From Amaranthus tricolor (lineage: Eukaryota > Streptophyta > Magnoliopsida > Caryophyllales > Amaranthaceae), in assembly GCF_026212465.1 (NCBI RefSeq), contig NC_080049.1, positions 13,769,100 through 13,833,099 of the forward strand: a stretch of DNA of 64,000 bases, written 5' to 3'. The notes beneath the pieces were generated by a model. The model searched no databases, had not been told where the DNA came from, and saw only the letters and a list, made by a program, of their open reading frames with translations. Below, piece after piece: positions 25,801 to 41,129 of this stretch (position 1 is the first letter of the stretch; every line of letters starts with the position of its first letter). Position numbers and translations under genes: made by a program.

Positions 25801-28800
25801 ATGAAAAATGAACGATAACTAATGATAAATGACCAATTAACAATGAATGATGAACAATGAACAAGGATCGATGACGAATGAATAATGAAGAATGAATAAG
25901 GATCAATAAATAATGAACAATGAATGATAGATAATGAACAAGTCTCAATGATCAATGAACAATGAACGATGAACAATAAATATGGATTAGTGATCAATGA
26001 ACAATGAACGATGAACTATAAAAAATGAACAATGAATAGAAAACAATGAACAATGAACAATTACTAATGAGTAATGGATAATGGATAATGAATAATGAAC
26101 AAGGATCAATGATAAATGAACAATGATCGATGAACAAGAAACAAGGATCAATGATCAATAAACAGTTAATGATGAACAATGATTGATGAACAATAAACAA
26201 GCATAAATTACCAAGGAACAACAAACGGTGAACAATGAACGAGGATCAATGATCAAAGATCAATAAACAATGAACGATGAATGATGAACAATGAACAAGG
26301 ATAAATGATCAATGAACGATGATCAAAGAACAATGAACGGTTATTAATGATGAATGAACAATGAACAATGAATGATTAACAATAAAAAAGGATTAATTAT
26401 CAAGGAATAATGAACGATGAACAATGATAAAGGATCAATGAACAATGAACGATGAATAATGAACAATGAACAATGATGTATGAATAATGAACGATGATCA
26501 AAAATATATGAACAATGAACAATGAATGATGAACAATGAACAACGATCAGTTATTAATGAACAATGAACGATAAACAATGAATAATGAACAACGAACAAG
26601 GATCAATGATCAATCAATAATGAACGATGAATATGAACAATGAACAATGACAAATGAATGACGAACAATGAGTAATATACAATGAACAATGATCATTGAT
26701 CAATGAATGATGAACGATGAACAATGAACAATGAACAATCACCAATGAATGATGAACAATGAACAAGGATCAATAATCAAAGAAGGATGATCAATGATGA
26801 ATGAACAATGAACAATGAATGATGAACAATTAACATGGATCAATTATTCATGAACAATGAACGATAAAAAATGAATAATGAATAATGATCAATGATCAAT
26901 CAAAAATGAACGATGAATGATGAATTATAAGCAATGAATAATGACCTATGAATAATGAACGATGAACAATGAACAATGAACAACGAACAATGACCTATGA
27001 ATAATGCACGATGAATAATGAACAATGAAGAATGACCAATTAATGATGAAGATTGAACAAGGATCAATGACCAATAAACAATGAATGATAAAGAATGAAC
27101 AAGGATCAATTATCAATGAATAGTAAACGCTGAATAATGAAAATGAACACTTAATGATGAACAATACACAAGGATCAATGATAAATGAACTATGCACGAT
27201 GAACAATGAACAGGTAAACAAGGATTAATGATAAATGAACAATGAACAATAAACAATGAACAATGAACAATGAACAATGAACAATGAACAGTAAACAAAG
27301 AACAATGAACAATGAAAAAGGAGTAATGGATAATTAACAATGAACAAGAATCAATGAATAATGAACAATGGTCGATGAACAATGAATATTGTACAATAAA
27401 CAAGGATCAATGTTTAATGAACAATGAACCATGAAGAACAAACAAGGATTAATGATCAATGAACAATAAACGATGAACAATGAATGATGAACAAGGAACA
27501 AGGATCAATTACTAAGGAACAAAGAACGATGAAAAATGAACAAGGATATATGATCAATGATCCATGAACAATGATTTATGAATGAACAACGAACAACGAA
27601 AAATGCTCAATGAATAATGATCAATCAAAAGATCAATGATGAATGAATAATGAACAATAAATGATGAACAATAAACAAGGATCAAATATCAAGGCACAAT
27701 GAATGCGGAACAATGAACAAGGATCAATGATCAATGGTCAATGAACAATGAACAAGTATCTATGAAAAATGAACGATAATTAATGATAAATGACCAATTA
27801 ACAATGAATGATGAACAATGAACAATGAATAATGAACAATGACCAATGAATGATGAACAATGAACAAGGATCGATGACCAATGAATAATGAAGAATCAAC
27901 AAGGATCAATGAACAATGAACAATGAATGACAGACAATGAACAAGGATCAATGATCAATGAACAATGAACGATGAACAACAAATAAGGATTAATCATCAA
28001 TGAACAATGAACGATAAACAATGAAAAATGAACAATGAACAGAAAACAATGAACAATGAACAACGACTAATGAGTAATGGATAATGAACAATGAACAAGG
28101 ATCAATGATAAATGAACAATGATCGATGAACAACAAACAAGGATCAATGATCAATGAACAGTCAAATGATGAACAATAAACAAAGATAAATTATCAAGGA
28201 ATAATAAACGGTGAACAATGAACGAGGATCAATGATCGATGATTAATAAACAATGAACGATGAATGATGAACAGTGAACAAGGATAAATGATGATTGAAC
28301 GATGATCAAAGTAAAATGAACGATGATTAATGATGAATGAACAATGAACAATGAATGATGAACAACAAAACAGGATTATTTATCAAGGAATAATGAACGA
28401 TGAACAATGATAAATGATAAATGAACAATGAACGATGAATAATGAACAATGAACAATGATCTATGAACAACGAAAGATAATCAATGATGAATGAACAATG
28501 AACAATGAATGATGAACAATGAACAAGAATCAATTATTAATGAACAATGAACAATAAAAAATGAATAAAGAACAACGAACAAGGATCAATGATCAATCAA
28601 CAATGAACGATGAATAATGAACAATGAACAATGACCAATGAATGATGAACAATGAGTAATATACAATGAACATTGATCAATGATCAATGAATGATGAACG
28701 ATGAACAATGAACAATGAACAATGACCAATGAATGATGAACAATGAACAAGGATCAATAATCAAGGAAGGATGATCAATGATGAATGAAAAATGAACAAT

Positions 28801-31800
28801 GAATGATGAACAATTAACATGGATCAATTATTAATGAACAATGAACGATGAAAAATGAACAAGGATCAATTATTTATGAACAATGAATGATGAACAATGA
28901 ATAATGAACAATGACCAATGAATGATGAACAATGAACAAGGATCGATGACCAATGAATAATGAAGAATGAACAAGGATCAATGATCAATGAACAATGAAT
29001 GATAGACAATGAACAAGGATCAATGATCAATCAATGATAAATGAACAATGAACGATGAACAATAAATAAGGATTAATGATCAATGAACAATGAACGATGA
29101 ACAATGAAAAATGAACAATGAACAGAAAACAATGAACAATGAACAATGACTAATGAGTAATGGATAATGAACAATGAACAAGAATCAATGATAAATGAAC
29201 AATGATCGATGAACAAGAAACAAGGATCAATGATCAATGAACAGTCTAATGATGAACATTGGTTGATGAACAATAAACAAGGATAAATTATCAAGGAACA
29301 ATGAACGGTGAACAATGAACGAGGATCAATGATCGATGATCAATAAACGATGAACAATGAATGATGAACAAGGAACAAGGATAAATGATCAATGTACGAT
29401 GATCAAAGTACAATGAACGATGATTAATGATGAATGAACAATGAACAATGAATGATGAACAATAAACAAGGATTATTTATCAGGGAATAATGAACGATGA
29501 TCAATGATAAATGATCCATGAACAATGAACGATAAATAATGAACAATGAACAATGATCTATGAACAATGAATGATAATCAATGAATGATGAACAATGAAC
29601 AAGGATCAATTATTAATGAACAATGAATGATAAACAATGAATAATGAACAACGAACAAGGATCAATGATCAATCAACAATGAACGATGAATAATGAACAA
29701 TGAACAATGACCAATGAATGATGAACAATGAGTAATATACAATGAACAATGATCAATGATCAATGAATGCTGAACGATGAACAATGAACAATGAACAATG
29801 ACCAATAAATGATGAACAATTAACAAGGAACAATAATCCAGGAACGATGATCAATGATGAATGAACAATGAATGATGAACAATGAATGATGCACAATGAA
29901 CATGGATCAATTATTAATGAACAATGAATGATAAACAATGAATAATGAACAATGATCAATGATCAATGAACAATGAACGATGAATGATGAATAATGAGCA
30001 ATGAATAATGACCTATGAATAATGAACGACGAATAATGAACAATGAAATATAACCTATGAATAATGGACGATGAATAATGAACAATAAACAATGAGCAAT
30101 TAATGATAAACAATGAACAAGGATCAATGATAAATGAATGATGAAGAATGAACAATGATCAATGACAATAAACAATGAATGATAAAGAATGAACAAGGAT
30201 CAATTATTAATCAATAATAAACACTATTCAACGAAAATGAACACTTAATGATGAACAATACACATGGATCAATGATAAATGAACTATGAACGATGAACAA
30301 TGAACAGGTAAACAAGGATTAATGATAAATGAACAATGAACAATAAACAATGAACAATGAACAATGAACAATGACCAATTAATGATGAACAATGAACAAG
30401 ATTCAATGATAAATGAATGATGAAGAATGAACAAGGATCAATGGCCAATGAACAATGAATGATAAAGAATGAACAAGGATCAATTATCAATAAATAAGAA
30501 ACACTGAACAATTAAAATGAACACTTAATTATGAGCAATACACAAGGATCAATGATAAATGAACTATGAACAATTAACAATGAACATGTAAACACAGATT
30601 AATGATAAATGAACAATGAACAATGAACAATGATCAATGAACAATGAACAGTAAACAATGAACAATGAATAATGAACATTGAACAATGAACAATGAACAA
30701 TGAAAAATGAGTAATAGATAATGAACAATGAACAAGAATCAATGAATATTGAATAACGGTCGATGAACAATGAATAATGTACAATAAACAAGGATCAATT
30801 ATTAATGAACAATGAAAGATGAAGACCAAACAAGGATTAATGATCAATGAACAATAAAATATGAACAATGAATGATTAACAAGGAACAAGGATCATTTAT
30901 CAAGGAACAATGAACGATGAAAAAGAAAAAGGATATATGATCAATAATCAATTAACAAAGAATTATGAATGATGAACAACGAACAAGGATAAATGATCAA
31001 TGAACAATGATCAATGAACAATCAAATGATAAATGATGAATGAACAATGAAAAAGGAATGATGAACAATAAACAAGGATCAATTATCATGGAACAATGAA
31101 CGATGAACAATGAATAAGGATCAATGATCAATGGTGAATGAACAATGAACGATAATCAATGATAAATGAACAATGAATAATGAATGATGAACAATGAACG
31201 AGGATTAAATATCATTGAACAATGAACGATGAACAATTAATAACGAACAATGACCAATGAATGATGAACAATGAACAAGGATCGATGATCAATGAACGAT
31301 GAAGAATTAACAAGGATCAATTATAAAAGATTTATAAACGATGAACAACGAATAATGAACACTTGATGATGAGCACTGAACAAGGATTAATGATCAATGG
31401 ACCATGAACGATGATCAATAAAAAAGGATTAATGATAAATGGACAATGAACGATGAACAATGAAAAATGAGCAACGAATAGTAAACAATGAACAATGAAC
31501 AATGACTAATGAGTAAAGGATAATGAACAATCAACAAGGATCAATGTGAAAAGAAGAATGATCGATGAACAATGAATAAAGAACAATGATTAATTATAAA
31601 TGAACAATTAACAATGAATAATGAACAATGAACAAGGATTAATAATCAATGAACAATGAACGATGAACAATGAATAATGAATAATGACCAATGAACCATG
31701 AAGAACAAACAAGGATCAATGATCAATGAACAATAAACGAAGAAAAATGAATGATGAACAATGAAGAAGGATAAATTATCAAAGAACAATAAACAATGAA

Positions 31801-34800
31801 CAATGCACAAGGATTAATGATCAATGAACGATGATAATTGATGAATGAACAATGAACAATGAATGATGAACAATAAACAAGGATCAATTATCGTGGAACA
31901 ATGAACGATGAACATTGAATATGGATCAATGATCAATAGTTAATGAACAATGAACTGGAAAAATGAACGATAATTAAAGATAAATGAACAATTAACAATG
32001 AATGATGAACAATGAACAAGGATCACTTATCAATGAACAATGAACGATGAACAATGAATAATGAACAATGACCAATAAATGATAAACAATGAACACGGAT
32101 CAATGTCCAAAGAATAATGAAGAATGAACAAAGATCAATGATCAATGAACAATGAATGATTCACAATGAACAAGGATCAATGATCAATGAACAATGAACG
32201 ATGAACAATATATAAGGATTAATGATCAATGAACAATGAACGATGAACAATGAAAAATGAATAATGAACAGAAAAAATTGAAGAATGAACAATGACTAAT
32301 GAGTAATGGATAATGAAAAATGAGCATGTATGAATGATAAATGAACAGTCAATGATGAACAATGAATGATGAACAATGAACAAAGATAAATTATCAAGGA
32401 ACAATGAACGGTGAACAATGAACGAAGACCAATGATCAAAGATCAATTAACAATGAACGATGAATGATGAACAATGAACAAGGATAAATGATCAATGAAT
32501 GATGATCAATGAACAATTAACGATGATTAATGATGAATGAACAATGAACAGTAAACAAGGATTAATTATCAAGGAATAATAAAGGATGAACAATGATAAA
32601 TGATCAATAAACAATGAACAATGAATAATGAACAATGAACAATGATCTATGAACAATGATCTATGAACAATGAACGATAATCAATTATGAATGAACAATG
32701 AAGAACGAATGATGAAGAATGAACAAGGATCAATTATTAATGAACAATGCATAATGAACAACGAACAAGGATTAATGATCAATCAACAATGAACGATAAA
32801 CAATGACTTATGAATGATGAACAATGAGTAATATACAATGACCAATGATCAATGATCACGGAATGATGAACGATAAACAATGAACAATGAACAATGACCA
32901 ATGAATGATGAACAATGAACAAGGACCAATAATCAAGGAACGATGATCAATGAAGAATGAATAATGAACATTGAATGATGAACAATGAATATGGATCAAT
33001 TATTAATGAACAATGAACGATAAACAATGAATAATGAACAATGAAAAATGATCAATGAACAATGAACGATGAATGATGAATAATGAACAATGAACAATGA
33101 TCTATGAATAATGCACGATGTATAATGAACAATGAACAATGACGAATTAATGATGAACAATGAACAAGGATCAATGATAAATGAATGATGAAGAATGAAC
33201 AAGGATAATTGATCAATGAACAATGAATGATAAAGAATGAACAAGGATCAATTATCAATGAGTAATAAACACTGAAAAATGAAAATAAACACTTAATCAT
33301 GAACAATGCAAAAGGATAAATGTTAAATGAACTATGAACGATGAACAATGAACAGGTAAACAAGGATTAATGATACATGAACAAAGAACAATAAACAAGG
33401 AACAATGAACAATGAATAATGACCTATGAATGATAAACAATGTGTAATATACAATGAACAATGATCAATGATTAATGAATGATGAATGATGAACAATGAA
33501 TAATGAACAATGACCAATGAATAATAAACAATGAACAAGGACCAATAATAAAGGAACGATGATCAATGATGAATGAACAATGAACAATGAATGATGAACA
33601 ATGAACTTGTATCAATTATTAATGAACAATGAACGATAAAAAATGAATATTGAACAATCTACAATGAGTGATGAATAATGAACAATGAAAATTGACCTAT
33701 AAATAATGAACGACGAATAATGAACAATGAACAATGACCAATTAATGATGAACAATGAACAAGGATGAATTATAAATGAACTATGAACGATGAACAATGA
33801 ACAGGTAAACAAGGATTGATGATAAATGAAGAATGAACAATGAACAATGAACAATGAATAATGAACAGTGAACAGTGAACAGTAAATAATGAACAATGAA
33901 CAATGCAAAATGAGTAAAGGATAATGAACAATGAATAAGAATCAATGAATAATGAAAAATGGTCGATGAACAATGAATATTGAACAATAAACAAGGATCA
34001 ATGATTAATGAACAATGAACGATGAAGAACAAACAAGGATCAATGATCAATGAACAATAAACAATGAACAATGAATAATGAACAAGGAATAAGGATCAAT
34101 TATCAAGGAACAATGAATTATAAATCATGAACAAGGAACAAGGATAAACGATCAATGAATAATCAAATGATCAATGATGAAAGAACAACGAACAATTAAT
34201 GGTGAACAATAAACAAGGATCAATTATCATGGAACAATGAACGATGAACAATGAATAAGGATCAATGATCAATGGTCAATGAACAATGAACGATGATCTA
34301 ATAACAATGAACGATAGTCAATGATAAATGACCACTAAATGATGAACAATGAACAAGGATCAATGATCAATTAATGATGAAGAATGAACAAGGATCAATT
34401 ATAAATGAATAATAAACGATGAACAATGAACAATGAACACTTAATGATGAACAATGAATAAGGATTAATGATCAATGAACCATGAACGATGAACAATGAA
34501 GAATAAATAAGGATTAATGATCAATGAACAATGAACGATGAACAATCAAAAATGAGCAATGAATAGTAAACAATTAAGAAAGAATAATGACTAATGAGTA
34601 ATGGATAATGAACAATGAACAAGGATCAATGTTAAATGAACAATGATCGATGAACTATGAATATTGAACAATAAATAAGGATAAATGATTAATGAATAAT
34701 GAACGATGAACAATGAATGACGAACAATGAACAAGCATAAATTATCAAGGAACAATGAACGTTGAACAATGCACAAGGATCAATGATCAATGAACGATGA

Positions 34801-35771
34801 TCAATAAACAATGAACGATAATTAATGATGAATAAACAATGAACAATGAATAATGATCAAAGAACAAGGATCAATGATCAATGGTCAATGACCAATGAAC
34901 GATGATCTATGAAAAATGAATGATAATTAATGATAAATGAACAAGTAACAATGAATGACGAACAATGAACAAGGATCAATTATCAATGAAAAATGAACGA
35001 TGAACAATGAATAATGAATAATGACCAATTAATGATGAACAATGAACAAGGATCAATGATCAATGAATAATGAAGAATGAACAAGGATCATTGATCAATT
35101 AGCAATGAATGATAAACAATGAACAACGATCAATGATCAATGTACAATGAACGATGAACAATAAATAAGGATTAATGATCAATGAACAATGAACGATGAT
35201 CAATGAAAAATGAACAATGAACTAAAAACAATGAACAATGGACTATGACTAATGAGTAATGGATAATGAACAATGAACAAGGATCAATGATATATGAACA
35301 ATGATCGATGAACAACAAACAAGGATCAATGATCAATGAACAGTAAATGATGAACAATGAATGATGAACAATGAACAAGGATAAATTATCAAGGAAGAAT
35401 CAACGGTGAACAATGAACGAGGATCAATGATAAGCGATCAATAAACAATGAATGATGAATGATGAACAATGAACAAGGATAAATGATCAATGAACAATGA
35501 TCAATGAAGAATGAATGATGATTAATGATGAATTAACAATGAACAATGAATGATGAACAATAAACAAGGATTAACTATCAAGGAACAATGAACGATGAGC
35601 AATGATACATGATCAATGAACAATGAACGATGAATAATGAACAATGACAAATGGTCTATAAACGATGATCTATGAACAATGAACGATAATCAATGATGAA
35701 TGAACAATGAATAATGAATAATGAACAAGGATCAATTATTAATGAACTTTGAACGATAAACAATGAACAAT
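19861..35771. repeat. Heptamer tandem array, segment 3 (longest, about 15.9 kb)
   Basis: An uninterrupted TGAACAA-type array between the two CACTA elements. It uses the same variant set as segment 1 but with different block order: GAGTAATGGATAATGAAC and GAGTAATATACAATGAAC markers are frequent here and rare in segment 1. A landmark GAACAGGTAAACAAGGATTA (with variants) recurs near 21,860, 24,530, 27,214, 30,304 and 33,352, with extra copies near 30,585 and 33,801. Nothing else was recognised in it. Confidence 0.95.
21860..33900. repeat. Higher-order repeat of about 2.7-3.1 kb within segment 3
   Basis: The landmark GAACAGGTAAACAAGGATTA and its variants are spaced about 2,670, 2,684, 3,090 and 3,048 bp apart (21,860; 24,530; 27,214; 30,304; 33,352). 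The flanking block order (the AAAATGAACACTTAATGATG marker to the left, the GAGTAATGGATAATG marker to the right) is conserved at several copies. Local partial duplications (30,304/30,585 and 33,352/33,801) break strict regularity. Confidence 0.65.
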
Positions 35772-35787
35772 CAGTAGTGGAAAAAAC
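35772..35787 (+). repeat. 3' terminal repeat of CACTA element 2 (mutated)
   Basis: CAGTAGTGGAAAAAAC matches CACTAGTGGAAAAAAC of element 1 except for C to G at the third base, inside the CACTA core that the transposase must recognise. Confidence 0.85.
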
Positions 35788-36078
35788 CTTATTTGCTTCG
35801 ATTTTTTGGACATTATTTGCTGCAGTTTTGGCCCCAAGCAATAGTGCTAGCAGAAAATGGCCAATTTTAAATGCTGCGGTTTTAAACCGCAGCTAAAAAA
35901 GGGCAATATTTGCTGCGGTCAACCCTTAACCGCAGCAAATAAGTGAGAGTATTTGCTGCGGTGAACTCGAAAACCGCAGCAAATAAGTAAGATTATTTGC
36001 TGTGGTTCTGGGGTTGACCGCAGCCAATACTCTCTCTTATTTGCTACGGTTAAGGGTTGACCGCAGCAAATAGTTATT
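35788..36078 (-). repeat. Subterminal repeat cluster of CACTA element 2
   Basis: About ten TTTGCTGCGG / CCGCAGCAAAT motifs in alternating orientation, with spacing similar to the right cluster of element 1. Several copies carry one substitution (TTTGCTTCG, TTTGCTGTGG, TTTGCTACGG). Confidence 0.85.
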
Positions 36079-36300
36079 AATTTTTTTTCTTTTTTCGTTT
36101 AATACTAATATTAATCTAATAATAATGTACAATGTAATAAACAATGATTAATCCAATAATCCAATCATAATCACAAATAATCACCAATAATCTCTTTGTA
36201 ATAATAAACTCTCGATCGTATATATAATATAATATTATGTACGTACATATATATATAATATACATTAAAGTCCTAAATAATCTATACTAATTACAATTTA

Positions 36301-39300
36301 TCAAGGACAAAAATTAGCAAGACACGCGGCAATCTTGTCTTTTATAAAATCTATAATATTATATAAAAGTAAAAGATTAATAAACATTAGATTTTACCAA
36401 TAATAATTGATTTTATAGTAAATATATATATTATAATATAATTTAAGAACGTAACTAATACTTACGGTATCTATATTTTCGACTCTAACCTCCTTCACAA
36501 ATTTAATAATATCGTCCATGTATTTCAACATGTAGTCACCGCAATCAACGGAATTAGAACGTTGTTGAAAGCACTAAGAATAAATAGATGTTAGTGCCAA
36601 AAAAGCTTAAAAACGCTGAAAATCAGAACTAAATTAACATCTAATATCTAGCATATGACTATGATTTGAATGATAAACACTTCAACACAATAATATATAC
36701 CAAATAGAGTTGTGTGCCAAGTTTCGTGCAAAACAAACCCAGTTGAAGCTACTTTATGCGCAAAAGTGCCAAAAACGCTTAAAAACACATAAAATCGCAA
36801 CTTAACATGTAATTTTTAGCATATGAATATGATTTTCAATTCTAACAACTTTAACACAATAATATATACCAAATAATGTTGTGTGCCACGTTTCATGCAA
36901 AACAAACCAAGTTTGAGCTACGTTATGCGCAAAATTGCCAAAAACGCTAAAAAAACCCTTAAAATGGCAACTTAACACGTAAATTCTAACATATGACTAT
37001 GACTTTCAATGCTAACCACTTAAGCACAAGAATATATACCAAATAATGTTGTGTGCCATGTTTCGTGCAAAACAAACCAAGTTTGAGCTACTTTATGCGC
37101 AAAAGTGCCAAAAACACTTAAAAACCCTTAAACTCACAACTTAACACATAATTTCTAGCATATGACAATGATTTTCAATTATAACCTCTTCAACACAAGA
37201 ATATATACCTAATAATATTGTGTGCCAAGTTTCGTGCAAAACAATCCAAGTTCGAGCTACTTTATGCACAAAAGTACCAAAAACGTTTAAAAACCCATAA
37301 AATCGCAACTTAACACGTAATTTCTAGCATATGACTATGATTTTCAATTCTAACCACTTCAACACACTAATATTTACCAAATTGTGTTGTGTGCCAAGTT
37401 TCGTGCAAAACAAACAAAGTTTGAGCTACTTTATGCACAAAAGTGCCAAAAACGCTTTAAAACCCTTAAAATCGCAACTTAACACGTAATTTCTAGAATA
37501 TAACTATGATTTTCAATTCTAACCACTTCAACACAATAATATATACCAAATAGGTTTGTGTGCCAAGTTTCGTGCAAAATAAAAAAAGTTTGAGCTACTT
37601 TATGAGTAAAAGTGCCAAAAACGCTTAAAAACCCTTAAAATCGCAACTTAACATGTAATTTCTAGCATATGACTTTGATTTTAAATTCTAACCACTTCAA
37701 CACAATAATATATACCAAATATTGTCGAGTGCCAAGTTTCATGCAAAACAAACCAAGTTTGAGCTACTTTGTGCGCAAAAGTGCCAAAAACGCTTAAAAA
37801 CCCTTAAAATCGCAACTTAACACGTAATTTCTAGCATATGACTATTATTTTCAATTCTCACCACTTCAACACAATAATATATACCAAATAGTGTTGTGTG
37901 ACATGTTTCGTCCAAAACAAACAATGTTTGAGCTACTTTATGCGCAAAAGTCCAAAAAAAGCTTAAAAACCCATAAAATCGAATTTGTGTACCTTTATTG
38001 TTGTCCATTTCGGAATTGTGGCTCTGAATGTATATCCCATTTATCCACCCACTTTTTCATTGTGCTGAAACGCATGGGAAAAGTAATACTATTTATATAT
38101 ATACATATATAACACTTAATTAAATCAAATATGTAAAATAATTAATATTACGTACGCATTTGAAAAACGCTTTGAATTTTGTTTTAGGAGGCGGGCTTTG
38201 AGGTTTTTGTAATGAGTCGAAGACGTGGATAATGTTTGTTAAAGGACAAATGATCAAAAGTATCGAATTCAAACTACAAACACAAAGTTATATTCAACAA
38301 TTTAAAGATTATGTGAACTTAAAAATCAAAAGATTTGTTCAATTTCAAAATTCAAACTACATATGGAGCCAGAATGAACATGTATTTAGATGCAAGGGAA
38401 TTAGTCAAAGAAGTCTGAATGTATTCTCTGACATCATCTGGATTATGCACACATTGAGTATCCAAAATCGACTCAGGACAAAACCATCCAAATTTTATTG
38501 GAGGTTCGCAAGAATTTAGCTCCTCGTAAGCCGCACTAAACTCATGAATAAGAAAATTTTGTTAGTAATTCGGTTATTTAAACAATTAAAAAACAATGCC
38601 TAACTTGTAAGATAATGAACATCACCTCATGTAGACATGGATAAGAGCTACGTTCAACATCTCTCCTCTAAAAAATTGCCCAATGTCACTAGGACAAATA
38701 ATTACAAATTGGCTCTCTAAAAAGCAGAATTGTTCCTTCAGCAGGTTTAGAATGATTGGGTCCTCCTCACTTATGCGCGATGCACAAGTGTGCAGCCACT
38801 TGCAATCTTGAGATTGATCTTTTAGCTCCGCATCAGTCGAAATTGGAGTGCTTGGCATCGACTTTGACCTAGTCGACACCTTTGCTGAGGAACTGATCTC
38901 TCTTCAAAATCCCTTTGGACTCTTTTGCTATTTCAATTTATATAATTAAATTAGTGTATGCATGTAATTAAAAAAATAAAAATAAATAAGGTATAAATGA
39001 TTATTACCATGCTAGTGAATCGGACACAAGCATATGGCCATGTGACGAAACTACCTAGGGCGTCTGATAGTTTCTCAAGGCTCCATTCTGGCATTGGAAC
39101 CGGGAGTGAGAAATCTTCAAACCCCTTTAGAATAGTTTCCACGGTCACAATAATGTGGTCGCTTGTAACAGGCATCGAATGCACTATTTGGCCCTCTTTG
39201 GTTGGCTGGGCCACACCATATGCGACCTCAGTTAAGTCGCCATCACTAGCAACACCTAACTAAGGCAGCAAAAGAGAACAAGGAGTCGCCTCCTGAAAAT
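36301..39300 (-). pseudogene. Ulp1-like (C48) cysteine protease exons, CACTA element 2
   Basis: This is the counterpart of the element 1 gene, on the minus strand. The exon with the S-R-I-S-E-E-D-P block is at 38,879-38,622. The exon with I-I-H-V-F-D-S-L is near 38,280-38,160, the Cys exon at about 36,576-36,472, and the last exon ends with TGA at 36,301-36,303. Here the nucleophile Cys is intact (V-D-C-G-D-Y, codon at 36,541-36,543), but the catalytic His-Trp pair reads Asn-Ser (codons at 36-base-complement positions 38,264-38,269). The last exon has lost about 60 bp. The intron between the last two protease blocks is filled with 169-bp repeats. It is predicted inactive, through a different lesion from its relative. 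Confidence 0.78.
36590..37985 (-). repeat. 169-bp tandem repeats, eight units, in the Ulp1-like intron of element 2
   Basis: The block GCTAC(T/G)TTATGCGCAAAA begins at 36,748, 36,917, 37,087, 37,256, 37,425, 37,594, 37,763 and 37,932, with spacing of 169 or 170 bp throughout. It is the reverse complement of the repeat at 16,801-18,838 and sits in the same intron. The 400-bp insert seen in element 1 is absent here, so the array is simple. Confidence 0.95.
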
Positions 39301-39389
39301 TATGTCGTTTAGTATAATGAGCATCATAATAAAATATTAAAACGCGTTGCAATTTAAATTAATAAGTGCTTATATATTTAAAAACTATG

Positions 39390-41074
39390 TACTTGTAGCA
39401 CTGGCTCCGGAGTTAGCTCCGGATTTTGAGCAACGGAGTTTATGGTCTCCGGTGTGGGGTTTTCCCCTTCAGGGGTGGTAATGGGCTGGTGTGCTATGGG
39501 GGTAATGGGCTCGGGTGTTAGCTCGACCAAAGCATTAGGATCTCCATGTTGACTTTCCTGATCCTCGACAATCAAGTTTGCCAAGTCAACAATGGGTGCT
39601 CCCATCTTCTGCAACACCACGGCCAGTTTGGCGAGAACCTCCTTCGTAATTTCTACTCGAAGGGTTGCTACTTCATCTCGCAGCATCGTTCGGGATTGAG
39701 TAGCAACACACTCTTTGCCGAATGCCTTCTGTAACCCCACGCGGACGCCTCCTTTTCCGACTACCCGCCCACTGTGGTCTTTCCCTAAGACCATATGTTA
39801 TGCGTCAACATTGCCTCCTTGGGTTAACTCCCCCATAGCTTCTTTTTCCTTCCAGCCCATCTGTTCAAATAAAAAGTGACATATATAACAATTAGTATAA
39901 GTAAATCAAAGCCAAAGAATACAAAACAAATAAAGAATATACTTAATAATTTCAAAACTCAGCACAGCATCAGCAACCTTCTTCGTTCCCAGATCATTAA
40001 TGTTAAATTTACCACTTGCATCTCGGGAACGAAGCCCGCAATGCCAATCTCGCACCTGATCTCCAGCAAGAGTACTCACGGATGCGGAGCTAGTCGTAGA
40101 TGAGGGTATGGATGAACTTTGATTGGGGTATAAACTCGCATCCAGCCACTCTTTTCAGACCTCATCGTACGTTTTTTGGCCAAGGCGATGGTAAAAACTT
40201 TCTTTTGCATGCTGAATCAGAAGCTTTACCACGCTTTTCCTAATTAATCAATAGAAAAATCGAATGTCATATATTAGTTTAATGATTGAATCAAAAGAAG
40301 TAAATTCAAATCAAAAATTATAATATAATATGAAATACTTACAACTTCTATTGGAGTTGTTCTTTTGGCAACAAAGGCCTCCCAATCCCTCTTCGATATC
40401 TGACCCCATATTTCGTAGGGCATCTTCGAAGGTGCTTGCTCTCCACCTTTGTTTCCCGTTTTGACCTTTTTGGTCGGACGGGCACGCATATTCGTAATCC
40501 AGCCAGATACTAGCGTGGATTTGAAATCTCTGAATCTTTTAACAACAGCTGAAAGAAACACATTCTTCTTCTACTCATCGCTCTCGATGTGAAAAGGATT
40601 CTATAAAAAAAATTATATTTATTAGTATCAATTAAACTAATTTTAAAATAAAACTAAATGAATAAAAATAGTAATGTTGCTTATTACCACAGTATAATTC
40701 CATAGAGTTCTTCAAACCTGTGGAACCTCGTTCCATGAGTGCAATATGGAAAGCTTGCAGATACATAGACCCACTTGTTTTCCATATTGCCTACGCCATT
40801 TTCCGCAGGGTTGACCTAATGCATTGTATTCAAAATGCATGGGTTCTGTGACTTTGAGGTTTTTCGTTGTTCCTCGCCCTTTTCTTTTCTTACTGGTAGT
40901 GCGAGCGTCCATTATTAGTGGGGCGTCTTCAGTCTCAGAATCATTGTCAAGTGGTGGAGCGTCTTCAGCCATACGCTCGTATCTCACAATTTGGTCGTCT
41001 TCAGTGTCGTAAATATGATGCTCATTATCCGAGGTCTGAATCTCGGGGACAATTTCGTCTCTGAATAGATGCAT
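39390..41074 (-). pseudogene. Transposase_24-type protein exons, CACTA element 2
   Basis: Minus-strand exons correspond to element 1 exons 1-4: about 41,074-40,688, about 40,592-40,343, about 40,241-39,960 and 39,860 to about 39,390. The Ptta/En/Spm domain motifs are the same. Different lesions break it: a 1-bp loss near the end of exon 1 (40,712 region) that shifts the frame, a TAG early in exon 2, an extra T in exon 3 and a TAA in exon 4 near 39,798. The Trp codon that is TGA in element 1 is TGG here. About 25 codons in exon 4 that element 1 lacks are present. The product would have served in CACTA DNA binding; now non-functional. Confidence 0.78.
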
Positions 41075-41129
41075 TGTATATCAGTACCTGAAAGAGTATG
41101 AATAGAAATATATTAGAACACAAGCTAAG

